Assembly (NCBI RefSeq): GCF_008642375.1 | Contig: NZ_CP029194.1 | Span: 6,938,501 to 7,002,500 of the forward strand | DNA: 64,000 nucleotides | DNA from: Streptomyces venezuelae | Lineage (GTDB): Bacteria > Actinomycetota > Actinomycetes > Streptomycetales > Streptomycetaceae | Reading direction: 5' to 3' | Made by a program: the position numbers and the translations under genes | Part shown: positions 52,349 to 60,769 of the stretch, piece after piece | Layout: every line of letters starts with the position of its first letter | Position numbering within the stretch: the first letter of the stretch is position 1 | Notes under the pieces: model-generated | Databases searched by the model: none | Seen by the model: the letters and a program-made list of their open reading frames with translations, nothing else | Told to the model about the DNA's origin: nothing

Positions 52349-53112
52349 GGGCCGCCGGCGCGGGACCGCGGGTCGTCTCCCTCGTCCCCTCCCTGACCGA
52401 GGCCGTCGCCGTCTCCGCGCCCGGCGTCCTCGTCGGTGCGACGGAGTGGTGCACCCACCCCGCCGGCCTCGACGTCGCACGGGTCGGCGGCACCAAGAAC
52501 CCCGACGTCGCCGCGATCACCGCGCTCGCGCCCGACCTCGTCCTCGCCAACGAGGAGGAGAACCGCGCCCCGGACCTCGCCGCCCTGCGGGCCGCCGGGC
52601 TCGACGTCCTCGTCACCGAGATCCGCACGCTCGACCAGGGTCTGAGCGAACTGGAGCGGGTCCTCGCCGCCTGCGGCGCCCCGCGCCGGCCGCGCTGGCT
52701 CGCCGAGGCGGAGGCCGCCTGGGAGTCGGTGACACCCGTGGAGCCCGGACCGGACGGCAGGCCGCCGACCGCCGTCGTGCCGATCTGGCGCCGCCCCTGG
52801 ATGGTCCTCGGCAGCGACACCTTCGCGGGCGACCTGCTCGCCCGCCTCGGCGTCCGCAACGCCTACGAGGACCATCTCGAACGCTACCCGCGGATCCCCC
52901 TCGACGAGCTCCGCGCCGCCGCCCCCGACCTCGTCGTCCTGCCCGACGAGCCCTACCGCTTCACGGCGAACGACGGCCCCGAGGCCTTCCCCGGGACCGC
53001 CGCCGCCCTCGTCGACGGGCGTCTGCTCACCTGGTACGGGCCGTCACTGGCCGAGGCGCCGCGGGCGCTGTCGTGGGAGCTGACCCGGGCCCTGCGAGCA
53101 GCGCGCCGCTGA
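52345..53112 (+). CDS. BtuF-like periplasmic-binding-fold protein without signal peptide
   Basis: A 255-residue helical-backbone metal-receptor protein of the cobalamin/iron-siderophore binding class (VVSLVPSLTEAVA, VGATEWCTHPAG, RVGGTKNPDVAAITALAPDLVLANEEEN, LVVLPDEPYRF). The N-terminus MRAAGAGPRVVS lacks any export signal, so it is predicted to be cytoplasmic, as in a subset of BtuF homologues. It overlaps the XRE-cupin gene by 4 bp and its last 86 bp overlap the 3' end of the convergent TDT transporter gene. Ligand and partner are unknown. Confidence 0.88.
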   Translation: MRAAGAGPRVVSLVPSLTEAVAVSAPGVLVGATEWCTHPAGLDVARVGGTKNPDVAAITALAPDLVLANEEENRAPDLAALRAAGLDVLVTEIRTLDQGLSELERVLAACGAPRRPRWLAEAEAAWESVTPVEPGPDGRPPTAVVPIWRRPWMVLGSDTFAGDLLARLGVRNAYEDHLERYPRIPLDELRAAAPDLVVLPDEPYRFTANDGPEAFPGTAAALVDGRLLTWYGPSLAEAPRALSWELTRALRAARR

Positions 53113-54256
53113 GCAGCCCGCGCACCGTGTGGAAACCGGCCACCAGCCAGGCCGCCAGGAGGACCACGTACAGACCGACGGCGAGCCACCGGAAGGCGGC
53201 CAGACCGGTGTGCGCGGCGAGTCCCTCGGCGCCGGTCACACAGGTCCCGACGGGGAACGTGAACGCCCAGAAGGTCATGGCGAAGCCCATGCCCCGCCGC
53301 CGCGCCCGCAGCACCATCGCCCCGGCGAGTGCCAGCCACAGCAGGGCGAAGCCCATCACGGGCACGCCGTAGAGGACGGCGAAGGCGGCGAAACCGTGCG
53401 CGTACGGGGCGGGCAGCACGCCAGGGGCCACGTCGGCGAACTTGTTCGCGGCGGTCGTCGACTGGCCCAGGGGGCCGAGGACCAGGAAGAGCGTGGGGGT
53501 GAGCGCCAGCGGCAGCGGGCCACCGGTCACGAGCCGGCCGAAGACCAGGGGCAGCATGACCAGCGTGGCGAGCAGGCTGAGCCCGAACATCGCGTAGCAG
53601 GCGATGAGCATCGTCTGCTGGGCCTGCCCGGCGGGCAGATGGGGCACCAGCAGCGGGCCGAGCGCGGCGGAGACCATGGGGGCCACGACCGGCAGCAGCC
53701 AGACCGGGGACGCGCTCTCGATCTTGTGGTGCACGACCATGAGGTAAGGGACGGCCACGGCCGCCGCCAGCCCGATCACCGTGCCCGCGGTGAACAGGAC
53801 GGTGTCGATCGCCAGGGCCGCGGGGAGCCCGATCCAGTCCTGGCCCACGATCATCGTGCCGCCGCCCACGGCGAGCAGGGCCATCGAGAGGCAGCCGTAG
53901 AACGGCGCCATGGCGGGGTCCATGAGGTGGGCGCGGGCCTGGTCGCGGTGGTGGATCCAGTGCAGCGTCCGGGCGGCGACGAGGACGAGCAGCATCGTGA
54001 GCGAGAGCGCCCAGACCGCGGCGCAGACGGTGCGGAGCCCGGGGACGTCCACGGGGAGTGCCGCGCCCGCGTTGGCGATGATGGCCGTCCCCATGACGGA
54101 GGCGTACCAGTTGGGTCCGAGGTGACGGACGGAGCGGCCCGGGGAGGCTGCTGGGGTGGCGGCCGGGGAGATGGCCGGGGAGGAGGTGTGCGCGCCGGGG
54201 GTGGTGGCGCGGGAGTCCGGACCGGGGGCCGTGCGGGGTGCTGCGAGGCTTGCCAT
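53027..54256 (-). CDS. TDT-family (tellurite/dicarboxylate, SLAC1/TehA-like) transporter
   Basis: A 409-residue membrane protein with about ten helices, beginning after a Pro/Ala/Thr-rich N-terminal tail with RHLGPNWYASVMGTAIIANAGAALP, the family signature, and containing MALLAVGGGTMIVGQDW and GMGFAMTFWAFTFPVGTCVTGAEGLA. Relatives export or import malate, C4-dicarboxylates, sulfite or tellurite. The ATG at 54256 gives the shortest complete form. It diverges from a LysR regulator over 70 bp; its 3' end runs 86 bp into the BtuF-like gene. Confidence 0.87.
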   Translation of the reverse strand: MASLAAPRTAPGPDSRATTPGAHTSSPAISPAATPAASPGRSVRHLGPNWYASVMGTAIIANAGAALPVDVPGLRTVCAAVWALSLTMLLVLVAARTLHWIHHRDQARAHLMDPAMAPFYGCLSMALLAVGGGTMIVGQDWIGLPAALAIDTVLFTAGTVIGLAAAVAVPYLMVVHHKIESASPVWLLPVVAPMVSAALGPLLVPHLPAGQAQQTMLIACYAMFGLSLLATLVMLPLVFGRLVTGGPLPLALTPTLFLVLGPLGQSTTAANKFADVAPGVLPAPYAHGFAAFAVLYGVPVMGFALLWLALAGAMVLRARRRGMGFAMTFWAFTFPVGTCVTGAEGLAAHTGLAAFRWLAVGLYVVLLAAWLVAGFHTVRGLLSGALLAGPGSAPTTAPAAPRPVTARTR

Positions 54257-54304
54257 GACCCCACCGTCGCGCCCTTTCGCCGCACCCACCAGGGATCTTG
54301 TGAC

Positions 54305-54316
54305 TATGACGTCATA
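54305..54316. promoter_or_regulatory. Perfect 12-bp palindrome in the TDT/LysR divergent promoter
   Basis: TATGACGTCATA is completely self-complementary and begins 22 bp before the LysR start. Its position between divergent LysR and transporter genes makes it a likely LysR-family binding site. Confidence 0.6.
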
Positions 54317-54326
54317 AGCTGGGTTT

Positions 54327-55289
54327 ATGAGCAGCGAGAGAGCAGGGCGGTCAGGGCCACAGGGCGACGATCCGCGGCCGCACCTGTCCCACCGGGTGCC
54401 GGATCTCGGCGCTCTCGAGCTGCTCATCGCCGTCGCCCGGCACGGCAGCCTCGGCGCGGCGGCCCGTGAGGTCGGGATCACCCAGCCCGCCGCGAGCAGC
54501 CGGATCCGCTCGATGGAGCGGCAGCTCGGCGTGGCCCTCGTCGACCGCTCGCCGCGCGGTTCGCGGCTCACCGACGCGGGCGCACTCGTGACGGACTGGG
54601 CGCGACGGATCGTCGAGGCGGCGGAGGCCTTCGACGCGGGGGCCCAGGCGCTGCGCGGGCGGCGTGACTCGCGGCTGCGGGTGGCCGCGTCCATGACCAT
54701 CGCCGAGTACCTGATGCCGGGCTGGCTGATCGCGCTGCGCGCCGAGCGCCCCGACACGGCCGTTTCGCTCCAGGCCGGGAACTCCGCGACGGTCGCGCAG
54801 CAGCTCCTCGCGGGCGACGCGGACGTCGGCTTCGTGGAGGGGCTCGCCGTTCCGGACGGGCTCGACGGGGCCATCGTCGCGCACGACCGGCTCGCGCTCG
54901 TCGCCGCGCCCTCGCACCCCTGGGCGCGGCGCCGCGGCCCCCTCGACCCGGCGGAGCTGGCCGCGACCCCGCTGATCCTGCGGGAGCGCGGATCGGGCAC
55001 CCGGCAGGTCCTGGACGCTGCGCTCGCCGGGCACGGCGGTCTCTCCGAGCCGCTCCTCGAACTCGCCTCCACGACGGCGGTGAAGGGCGCGGCCGTCAGC
55101 GGGGCGGGGCCTGCGGTCCTCAGCGAACTCGCGATCTCCGAGGAACTGGCCTCCCGCCGCCTCGTCGCCATCCCCGTCGAGGGCGTCCTGCTCCGCCGCG
55201 ACCTCCGCGCGGTCTGGCCCGCCGGCCACCGCCCGACGGGCCCGGCCCGAGACCTGCTGTCGCTGACCCGCGCCCGCCCGACGGGCTGA
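54327..55289 (+). CDS. LysR-family transcriptional regulator
   Basis: A 320-residue regulator with an N-terminal winged helix-turn-helix (LGALELLIAVARHGSLGAAAREVGITQPAASSRIRSMERQLGVALVDRS, about residues 27-75) and a LysR substrate-binding domain (RLRVAASMTIAEYLMPGWLIALR onward), with effector cleft residues around LILRERGSGTRQVLDAAL, a CysB/CbbR-like motif. It diverges from the TDT transporter gene and presumably controls it; TATGACGTCATA lies between. Confidence 0.92.
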   Translation: MSSERAGRSGPQGDDPRPHLSHRVPDLGALELLIAVARHGSLGAAAREVGITQPAASSRIRSMERQLGVALVDRSPRGSRLTDAGALVTDWARRIVEAAEAFDAGAQALRGRRDSRLRVAASMTIAEYLMPGWLIALRAERPDTAVSLQAGNSATVAQQLLAGDADVGFVEGLAVPDGLDGAIVAHDRLALVAAPSHPWARRRGPLDPAELAATPLILRERGSGTRQVLDAALAGHGGLSEPLLELASTTAVKGAAVSGAGPAVLSELAISEELASRRLVAIPVEGVLLRRDLRAVWPAGHRPTGPARDLLSLTRARPTG

Positions 55290-55365
55290 GCGGCGGGCGG
55301 GCGCCTCGGCCGAGTCGGCCCGGCCCGGACGGGCTCGGGCCGCTCCGGCCGGTGCTGTGCCGGGC

Positions 55366-57000
55366 TCAGACCCCCGCGGCGCGGTGGGTGATCCGGCCGT
55401 CCAGGACCGTGAGGAGGACCGGCAGGTCCGGGAGTTCGGTCGCCGACGTGCTGACCGGGCTGTCCGCGAAGACCGTGAGGTCGGCGCGGTGGCCGAGCGC
55501 GAGCCGGCCCGCCTCCCGCTCCTCGCCCGCCGCGTACGCCGGCCCCGTCGTCATGCCCCGCAGCGCCTCCAGTCCCGTCAGCGCCTGCTCCGGCCCGTGC
55601 GGGGCCTGGCCGAGGTCGCGGCTCGGGCGCCGGTGCCGGGCCCCTGCCAGCACGCCGAGCGGCGGGAACGGCGCGATGGGCCAGTCGGAGCCGAGGACGA
55701 CGGTCGCCCCGGATTCCAGCAGGTCACGGCAGCGCCAGGCCCGCGAGGCCCGCTCCTCGCCGAGGCGGCGCGACCAGTTGTCGGTGTGGTCGGCGCGGGT
55801 GAAGTCGCAGCAGTGGGTGGGCTGCATGGAGGCGACGACCCCCAGCTCGGCGAAGCGGCGCAGCGTGTCGTCCGGAACCGTCTCGATGTGCTCCACCCGG
55901 TGGCGTACCCGGACCGCCCCGGAGGCCTGGGCCTTCTCGACGGAGTCGAGGGCGTGCCGTACGGCCGCGTCCCCGATCGCGTGCGTCGCCGTGGCCACGC
56001 CCGCCCGGTGCAGTTCCCCGACGATCTGCGTGTACGCGGCGGGTTCCGGCCAGAACGCCGCCGTCGACTCGCCGTTGCGGTCGGGCCGTTCCAGCCACGC
56101 GGTGCCGTTGTCGATGGTCCCGTCCATGAAGAGCTTCACGCCCGCGACCTGCCACAGCGCGCCGCCCGTGCCCTGCTGCTCGATCAGCGCGCGCACCCCG
56201 TCCGCGTCGGTGCCGGGCTGGCACCAGGGCGCGACGCGCAGCCGCAGCGGCAGCTCACCGGCCGCGTCGAGCTCCCCGTACAGCGCGAGGCTGTCGCCGT
56301 TCGCGTCCATGACGTGGCCGCCGGTCAGACCGGCCGCCGCCATCGCCCGCAGAGCGGCCGCGAGCCCCTCCCGGCGCTCCGCGCGCGTCGGCTGCGGGGC
56401 GACCCGCTCGACCAGCGCGCAGGCCGCGTCCTCCTGGAGCAGTCCGGTCGGGCGCCCGTCCGCGTCGCAGACGACCTCGGCGGAGGCCTGCGCGAAGGTA
56501 CGCGGCCCGTCGACCCCGGCGAGTTCGAGCGCCCGGCGGCTGGCCAGCGCCGAGTGGGCGTCGAAGAGCAGCAGGAAGGCGGGCACCCGGTCGAGCACGG
56601 AGTCGAAGGGGGCGATCCCGACGGGCCGGTCGCCGAAGACGTTCGGGTCGAGCCCCCAGGCGAACAGCCACTCCCCACGGCCGAGGCGCCGCACCTCCCG
56701 GGCGAGCGCATCCCGTACGTCGTCGAGACCGGCGCAGTGCGACAGGTCGAGGCCGCCCGTGAGCTCGGCGCCGGTGACCGGGTGGACGTGACCGTCCACG
56801 AGCCCGGGGGTCACGACGGCGCCCTTGAGGTCGACGGCGGTGGTGCCGGCCCCCGCGAGGGCGCGCATCTCACGTTCGTCGCCCAGGGCCGAGATCCGGC
56901 CGTCGTCGGAGACGGCCAGCGCGGTCTGCGGCAGGAACGCCCCGGTGCCGGGGTCGAGCAGCCGGGCGGAGAGCAGGACGAGTCGGGTGGTGGTGCGCAC
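55366..57000 (-). CDS. Amidohydrolase family 3 (YtcJ-like) metal-dependent hydrolase
   Basis: A 544-residue enzyme. The metal site includes VTPGLVDGHVHP (HxH, about residues 64-75), GVKLFMDGTIDNGTAW, THAIGDAAVRHALD, RVEHIETV and VLGSDWPIAPFPPLGVL. These are typical of YtcJ-like amidohydrolases, whose substrates are mostly unknown. It starts at GTG with TGGAG upstream. It stands alone between the LysR gene and a 313-bp repeat-rich gap. Confidence 0.9.
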   Translation of the reverse strand: MRTTTRLVLLSARLLDPGTGAFLPQTALAVSDDGRISALGDEREMRALAGAGTTAVDLKGAVVTPGLVDGHVHPVTGAELTGGLDLSHCAGLDDVRDALAREVRRLGRGEWLFAWGLDPNVFGDRPVGIAPFDSVLDRVPAFLLLFDAHSALASRRALELAGVDGPRTFAQASAEVVCDADGRPTGLLQEDAACALVERVAPQPTRAERREGLAAALRAMAAAGLTGGHVMDANGDSLALYGELDAAGELPLRLRVAPWCQPGTDADGVRALIEQQGTGGALWQVAGVKLFMDGTIDNGTAWLERPDRNGESTAAFWPEPAAYTQIVGELHRAGVATATHAIGDAAVRHALDSVEKAQASGAVRVRHRVEHIETVPDDTLRRFAELGVVASMQPTHCCDFTRADHTDNWSRRLGEERASRAWRCRDLLESGATVVLGSDWPIAPFPPLGVLAGARHRRPSRDLGQAPHGPEQALTGLEALRGMTTGPAYAAGEEREAGRLALGHRADLTVFADSPVSTSATELPDLPVLLTVLDGRITHRAAGV

Positions 57001-57313
57001 GAGGACTCCAGGGGGGAGGGTGAGGGGGAGGAGACGGAGGTACGTGGCCGGGGAAGGCGGGGGAGGCGGGGAAGAGGGAGGAGGGGAGGGGTACGGGCGC
57101 GGGCAGCGGCCGGGAGGGGCGCAGGCCGTCAGCGGGGAGAGGCCGGAGCGGCAGATCCGGGCCGGGCAGTCCGGGGATTCCGGGCAGTCCGGGGTGTCCC
57201 GGCAGTTCCGGGACTACCCGGCGCCTCACCGGAAGCCCAGGAAGCGCAGGAAGCGCAGGAAGCGCAGGAAGCGCAGGAATCCCCGAAACCATCGGGGTCC
57301 CGGACCCACTGGA
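57001..57313. other. 313-bp purine-rich non-coding gap with two repeat families
   Basis: No gene is seen. The left half is G/A-rich on the plus strand. In the right half a CCGGGCAGTCCGGGG-type word is repeated at 57161-57175 and 57180-57194 (19-bp period), followed by a 9-bp tandem array at 57235-57288. The gap separates the ends of the TetR gene and the promoter side of the amidohydrolase. Confidence 0.65.
57235..57288. repeat. 9-bp tandem repeat array (GCGCAGGAA)n
   Basis: Five exact copies of GCGCAGGAA (57244-57288) follow one variant copy GCCCAGGAA (57235-57243). The array lies just 3' of the TetR stop and probably varies in copy number among strains. Confidence 0.9.
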
Positions 57314-58051
57314 CTAGGCCGGCTCGGCCGACTCGCCGCCTTCGGCCGACTCGCCGCTCTCGCCGGGAGCGTCCGTCCCCACGGCGAAGGACCCGCCCGA
57401 CCCCGCCGGTTCCACCAGCGGCGTGACGTCCGTCAAGGTGCCGTGCGCCAGGCCGAGTTCGCGTTCCGCCGTCGTGACGGCCATCCGGGTCACGGCCTCC
57501 GGCCGATCGCTCCGGTCGGTGTTCGCATGGGCGCCCAGGCCGTCGAGGACCACCAGAATCTGGATGGCCGTCGCCCGCGGGTCGTCCGTGCGGAACTCGC
57601 CCCGCTCCACGCCCTCGCGGATGAGTTCCGAGAGCCGGTCGTCGGAGGCGAGCTCCTGGACGGCGACCCGGTCCCGCAGGACGGGACGGTAGCGGCTGAG
57701 GTGCCGGGCGTTGATCCAGAGACGGCTGATGTCGTCGTACGCCTCGCCGGACGAGAGCGCGAAGTACCGGGCGAGGTACTGCGTGGGCGTCCCGTGCGGC
57801 CGGTGCGCGGGCAGCAGCGCGTCGAGCTCGCCGGTGGAGGCGACGCTGAAGGCCTCGGCCACCAGGTCCTCCGCCGAGGGGAAGTAGTGGCTGATCAGGC
57901 CGGGCCGGACGGCGAGCTCCTCGGCGATCCGCCGCAGGGTGACGCACTCGAGGCCCTCGGTCAGGGCGACCCTGGCCGCGGTCTCCACGATCTCCGCCCG
58001 CCGGGCTTCCGGGGACTTCCGAATTCGCTTGCGCTGGACGCTTGACGACAT
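57314..58051 (-). CDS. TetR-family transcriptional regulator
   Basis: A 245-residue regulator: N-terminal TetR helix-turn-helix (RAEIVETAARVALTEGLECVTLRRIAEELAVRPGLISHYFPSAEDLV, about residues 17-63), an effector domain to about residue 200, and an acidic Gly/Glu/Ser tail (ESGESAEGGESAEPA). The ATG at 58051 precedes a basic stretch QRKRIRKSPEARR. It diverges from the NCS1 permease over 91 bp and likely represses it. Confidence 0.9.
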   Translation of the reverse strand: MSSSVQRKRIRKSPEARRAEIVETAARVALTEGLECVTLRRIAEELAVRPGLISHYFPSAEDLVAEAFSVASTGELDALLPAHRPHGTPTQYLARYFALSSGEAYDDISRLWINARHLSRYRPVLRDRVAVQELASDDRLSELIREGVERGEFRTDDPRATAIQILVVLDGLGAHANTDRSDRPEAVTRMAVTTAERELGLAHGTLTDVTPLVEPAGSGGSFAVGTDAPGESGESAEGGESAEPA

Positions 58052-58062
58052 ACCCGGGATGC

Positions 58063-58082
58063 TATTGAGTGTGCGACCAATA
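58063..58082. promoter_or_regulatory. Candidate TetR operator
   Basis: TATTG (58063-58067) and CAATA (58078-58082) are inverted around ten bases, in the 91-bp gap between the TetR gene and the NCS1 permease. The span fits a TetR dimer, but the arms are short. Confidence 0.4.
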
Positions 58083-58142
58083 AGCAACCAGGCGGGCCCC
58101 GAACGGTCACCTGGTGGGCACCACCCGCATCCGGAGGGCCGC

Positions 58143-59600
58143 ATGGCTGCCACGATCCCCGACCCGATCCCGCGCTCCCAGGGGGCTCAGGTCACTCCTC
58201 CGGCCGCCGCCGACAGGCCCGGCCGCATCGAGGCGCACGGCATCGACCACATCCCCGACGGCGAACGCCACGGGCACCCCCGCGAGCTCTTCTCCGTGTG
58301 GGCCGCGGCCAACGTGAACTACCTCAGCCTCGTCATCGGCGGCGCCCTCGTCCTCATGGGCCTGACCCTCTGGCAGGCCGTCGCCGTGATCGTCGTCGGC
58401 AACCTCTTCTGGCTGCTCACCGGCCTGCTCGCCACCTCGGGGCCCGCCGCGGGCGCGCCCAGCGAGGTGATCACCCGGGCCGTCTACGGCGTCCTGGGCA
58501 ACCGCGTCAACAACGCCGTCGGCGGCTGGCTCGTCTCCGTCTGCTACTTCGCCCTCAACCTCGCCGCCGCCGCGACCGCCGCCTTCGCCCTCGTCGAGAA
58601 GACCGGCATCACGGCGAACACCCCCGTCAAGGTGGCCGTGATCGTGGTCATCGCCGCGCTCACCCTGGTCATCAGCGTCTACGGGCACGCACTGATCATC
58701 AAGCTGTACCTGCCGATCACCCTCGCCCTGGTCGCGGCCTTCGTCGTCGTCGCGCTCGCCGTCCTGCGCCACGCCGACTTCTCGTACGCCCCCGCCGAAC
58801 CGCTCGGCGGCGCCCCTCTCTGGACGCTCCTCGTCGCGGGGACGACGATGATCGCCTCGGGGCCGCTCTCCTACACCACGAGCGCCGACTTCTCCCGCTA
58901 CCTGCCCCGTACGGCCTCGAAGAAGGCGATCGTCGCCTGGACGGCGCTCGGCGCCTTCCTGCCCAGCGTCGTCGTCTGTTCGCTGGGCGCGTTCGCCGCG
59001 ACCGCCGTCGACATGAGCGACCCGCAGAACGCGCTCCAGACGATCCTGCCCGGCTGGTTCACCCCCGTCTTCCTGCTCGCGCTGGTCCTCGGCACGATCT
59101 CCATCAACGCCCTGACCGCCTACAGCGCCGGCCTCGCCCTCCAGGCCGTCGGCCTCCGCATCCGCCGGACCGTCAGCGTCCTCTTCGACGGCGCCGTGGC
59201 GGTGGCCCTGACCCTCTACGGGCTGCTCGTCTCGAACTTCCTCGACACCGTCAGCAACGCCCTCCAGGTGATCGTGGTCCTGAGCGGCCCCCTGATGGCC
59301 GTCTACGCCACCGACATCGTGCTCCGCCGCTGCCGCTACGACGGTCCCGCACTCTCGGACGAGACCCCCGGCGGCCCGTTCTGGTACACCGGGGGCGTCA
59401 ACCTCGCGGGCGCCCTCGCCCTCGTGGCGGGCGTGACCTCGGCCGCCCTCTGCGTCAACACCCTCTACGTGGGCCCGGTCGCCGGAGCCCTGGGCGGCCT
59501 GGACCTCTCCCTGCCCGTCGGCATGACCGTCGCGGCGGGCCTCTACGCCCTCCTGATGCGGAACGACTCCGCGGTGCTCGCCGCCCGGGCGTCCGCGTGA
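58143..59600 (+). CDS. NCS1-family purine-cytosine/allantoin permease
   Basis: A 485-residue membrane transporter with about 12 helices. The WAAANVNYLSLVIGGAL segment of helix 1, SYTTSADFSRYLP (the TSADFSRY motif between helices) and FLDTVSNALQVIVVLSGPLMAVYATDIVLRR are typical of cytosine or purine permeases. GGAGGG precedes the ATG. It overlaps the C45 acyltransferase gene in a GTGA and is probably repressed by the divergent TetR protein. Its substrate may relate to the acyltransferase product. Confidence 0.92.
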   Translation: MAATIPDPIPRSQGAQVTPPAAADRPGRIEAHGIDHIPDGERHGHPRELFSVWAAANVNYLSLVIGGALVLMGLTLWQAVAVIVVGNLFWLLTGLLATSGPAAGAPSEVITRAVYGVLGNRVNNAVGGWLVSVCYFALNLAAAATAAFALVEKTGITANTPVKVAVIVVIAALTLVISVYGHALIIKLYLPITLALVAAFVVVALAVLRHADFSYAPAEPLGGAPLWTLLVAGTTMIASGPLSYTTSADFSRYLPRTASKKAIVAWTALGAFLPSVVVCSLGAFAATAVDMSDPQNALQTILPGWFTPVFLLALVLGTISINALTAYSAGLALQAVGLRIRRTVSVLFDGAVAVALTLYGLLVSNFLDTVSNALQVIVVLSGPLMAVYATDIVLRRCRYDGPALSDETPGGPFWYTGGVNLAGALALVAGVTSAALCVNTLYVGPVAGALGGLDLSLPVGMTVAAGLYALLMRNDSAVLAARASA

Positions 59601-60688
59601 CCGGCCGTACGGTCCTCCGGATCGGCGGGGACTCGCCGAGGCGCCGGGGCGAGGACCGGGGCCGGCAGGCCCGCGAGGGCATCGCGCGCGCCCGGAAGGT
59701 GTACGAGGAGCTCTTCGCGGCCGTCGCCGCGGGCAGCGGCCGGACGCTCGACGTGCCCTCCCTCGCGCTCCGTACCGTCGAAGCGACCCGGGCATGGGCG
59801 CCCGAGCTGGTCGAGGAGATGGAGGGGGTCGCCGAGGGATCCGGGATGCCGTTCCGGACGATCGCCGCGCTCAACGCGCGCACCGAGATCCTCGCCGAGG
59901 CCGGCGCACCGAGGGCGGGGGAGTGCTCCACACTCGTCCGTACCGGCGACACCGGGACCACCACGGCCGGGGGCCAGTGCTGGGACTGGCACCAGGAGCT
60001 GGCCGACGCCTGGCACCTCCAGACCGTGACCGGCGACGCCCGGGGCTTCGCGGGGATCACCGAGCACGGCATCCTCGGGAAGATCGGCGTCAACGACGCC
60101 GGTGTGGGCGTGCTCTTCAACATCCTCGGCCACACGGGCGACGCCGCCACCGGCGTCCCCGTCCACCTCGTGGCCCGCCAGGTGCTCGGTGCCGCCGGCT
60201 CGTTCGCGGAGGCGGTCGCTCTGCTCGCGGCCGCCCCGGTCTCGGCGTCCACCGTCATCACCGTGGTGACGGCGGACCGCGCCGCCTCCGTCGAACTCGC
60301 CCCCGGCCGCTCGGCCGTCATCACCCCGGACGACCGGGGCTGGCTGGTCCGTACGAACCACTTCCTCGATCCGGACCTCGCCGCAGGCGAACTGCGCGGG
60401 CGGCGGGAGCCGGAGACGTACGACCGCCACCGTCTCCTCACCGCGCGCGTCCGCGAGCACGCCGGCCCGCTCGGCTCCGACGCGCTCGTGGGCCTGCTCG
60501 CCGCCCACCGCGACGACGGTGCCGAGGTCTGCTGCCACGCCCCCGCCGAGGGGACCCTGGGCGGCAGGTGGGCGACCCTGGCGACGGTCGCGGTCGACCC
60601 GGCGGAGCGACGCCTGCTGGTCCACGACGGCGGCCCCTGCACGGCCGGCCCGTCCACCTGGACCCGGCTCACCGCACCGGCGGGCTGA
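59597..60688 (+). CDS. C45 family autoproteolytic acyltransferase/hydrolase
   Basis: A 363-residue Ntn hydrolase similar to isopenicillin-N acyltransferase. Self-cleavage is expected before Cys110 in GECSTLVRTGD; other family marks are AALNARTEIL, GGQCWDWHQ, GITEHGILGKIGVNDAGVGVLFNIL and VRTNHFLDP. It could hydrolyse or form an amide of a small compound imported by the coupled NCS1 permease. The GTG start overlaps the permease stop. There is no beta-lactam gene nearby, so penicillin chemistry is unlikely. Confidence 0.88.
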   Translation: MTGRTVLRIGGDSPRRRGEDRGRQAREGIARARKVYEELFAAVAAGSGRTLDVPSLALRTVEATRAWAPELVEEMEGVAEGSGMPFRTIAALNARTEILAEAGAPRAGECSTLVRTGDTGTTTAGGQCWDWHQELADAWHLQTVTGDARGFAGITEHGILGKIGVNDAGVGVLFNILGHTGDAATGVPVHLVARQVLGAAGSFAEAVALLAAAPVSASTVITVVTADRAASVELAPGRSAVITPDDRGWLVRTNHFLDPDLAAGELRGRREPETYDRHRLLTARVREHAGPLGSDALVGLLAAHRDDGAEVCCHAPAEGTLGGRWATLATVAVDPAERRLLVHDGGPCTAGPSTWTRLTAPAG

Positions 60689-60728
60689 GCTGGTCCGGCC
60701 CCCGGCTCACCGCACCCCCGGGCTGAGC
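60665..60728. repeat. Tail duplication at the C45 gene end
   Basis: A 26-bp segment beginning CGGCTCACCGCACC occurs at 60665-60690 (spanning the C45 stop) and 60703-60728, with two mismatches and a 38-bp period. The second copy supplies the left foot of the terminator hairpin. Confidence 0.8.
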
Positions 60729-60769
60729 GGCGTTCCGCCGAGCTCAGCGCGGCGGAACGCCGCTCAGCC
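60721..60769. terminator. 19-bp bidirectional terminator
   Basis: Perfect arms 60721-60739 and 60751-60769 flank an 11-nt loop between the convergent C45 and PuuD-type genes. The right arm overlaps the last codons of the latter, so its C-terminus is shaped by the hairpin. Confidence 0.9.

Noticed and set aside
57235..57288. Possible CRISPR-like array
   Set aside because: The repeats are 9 bp with no spacers and no cas genes are present, so it is a simple tandem repeat.
55357..57426. A 689-codon plus-strand frame over the amidohydrolase and repeat gap
   Set aside because: It runs antisense to a complete amidohydrolase and ends in low-complexity repeats.
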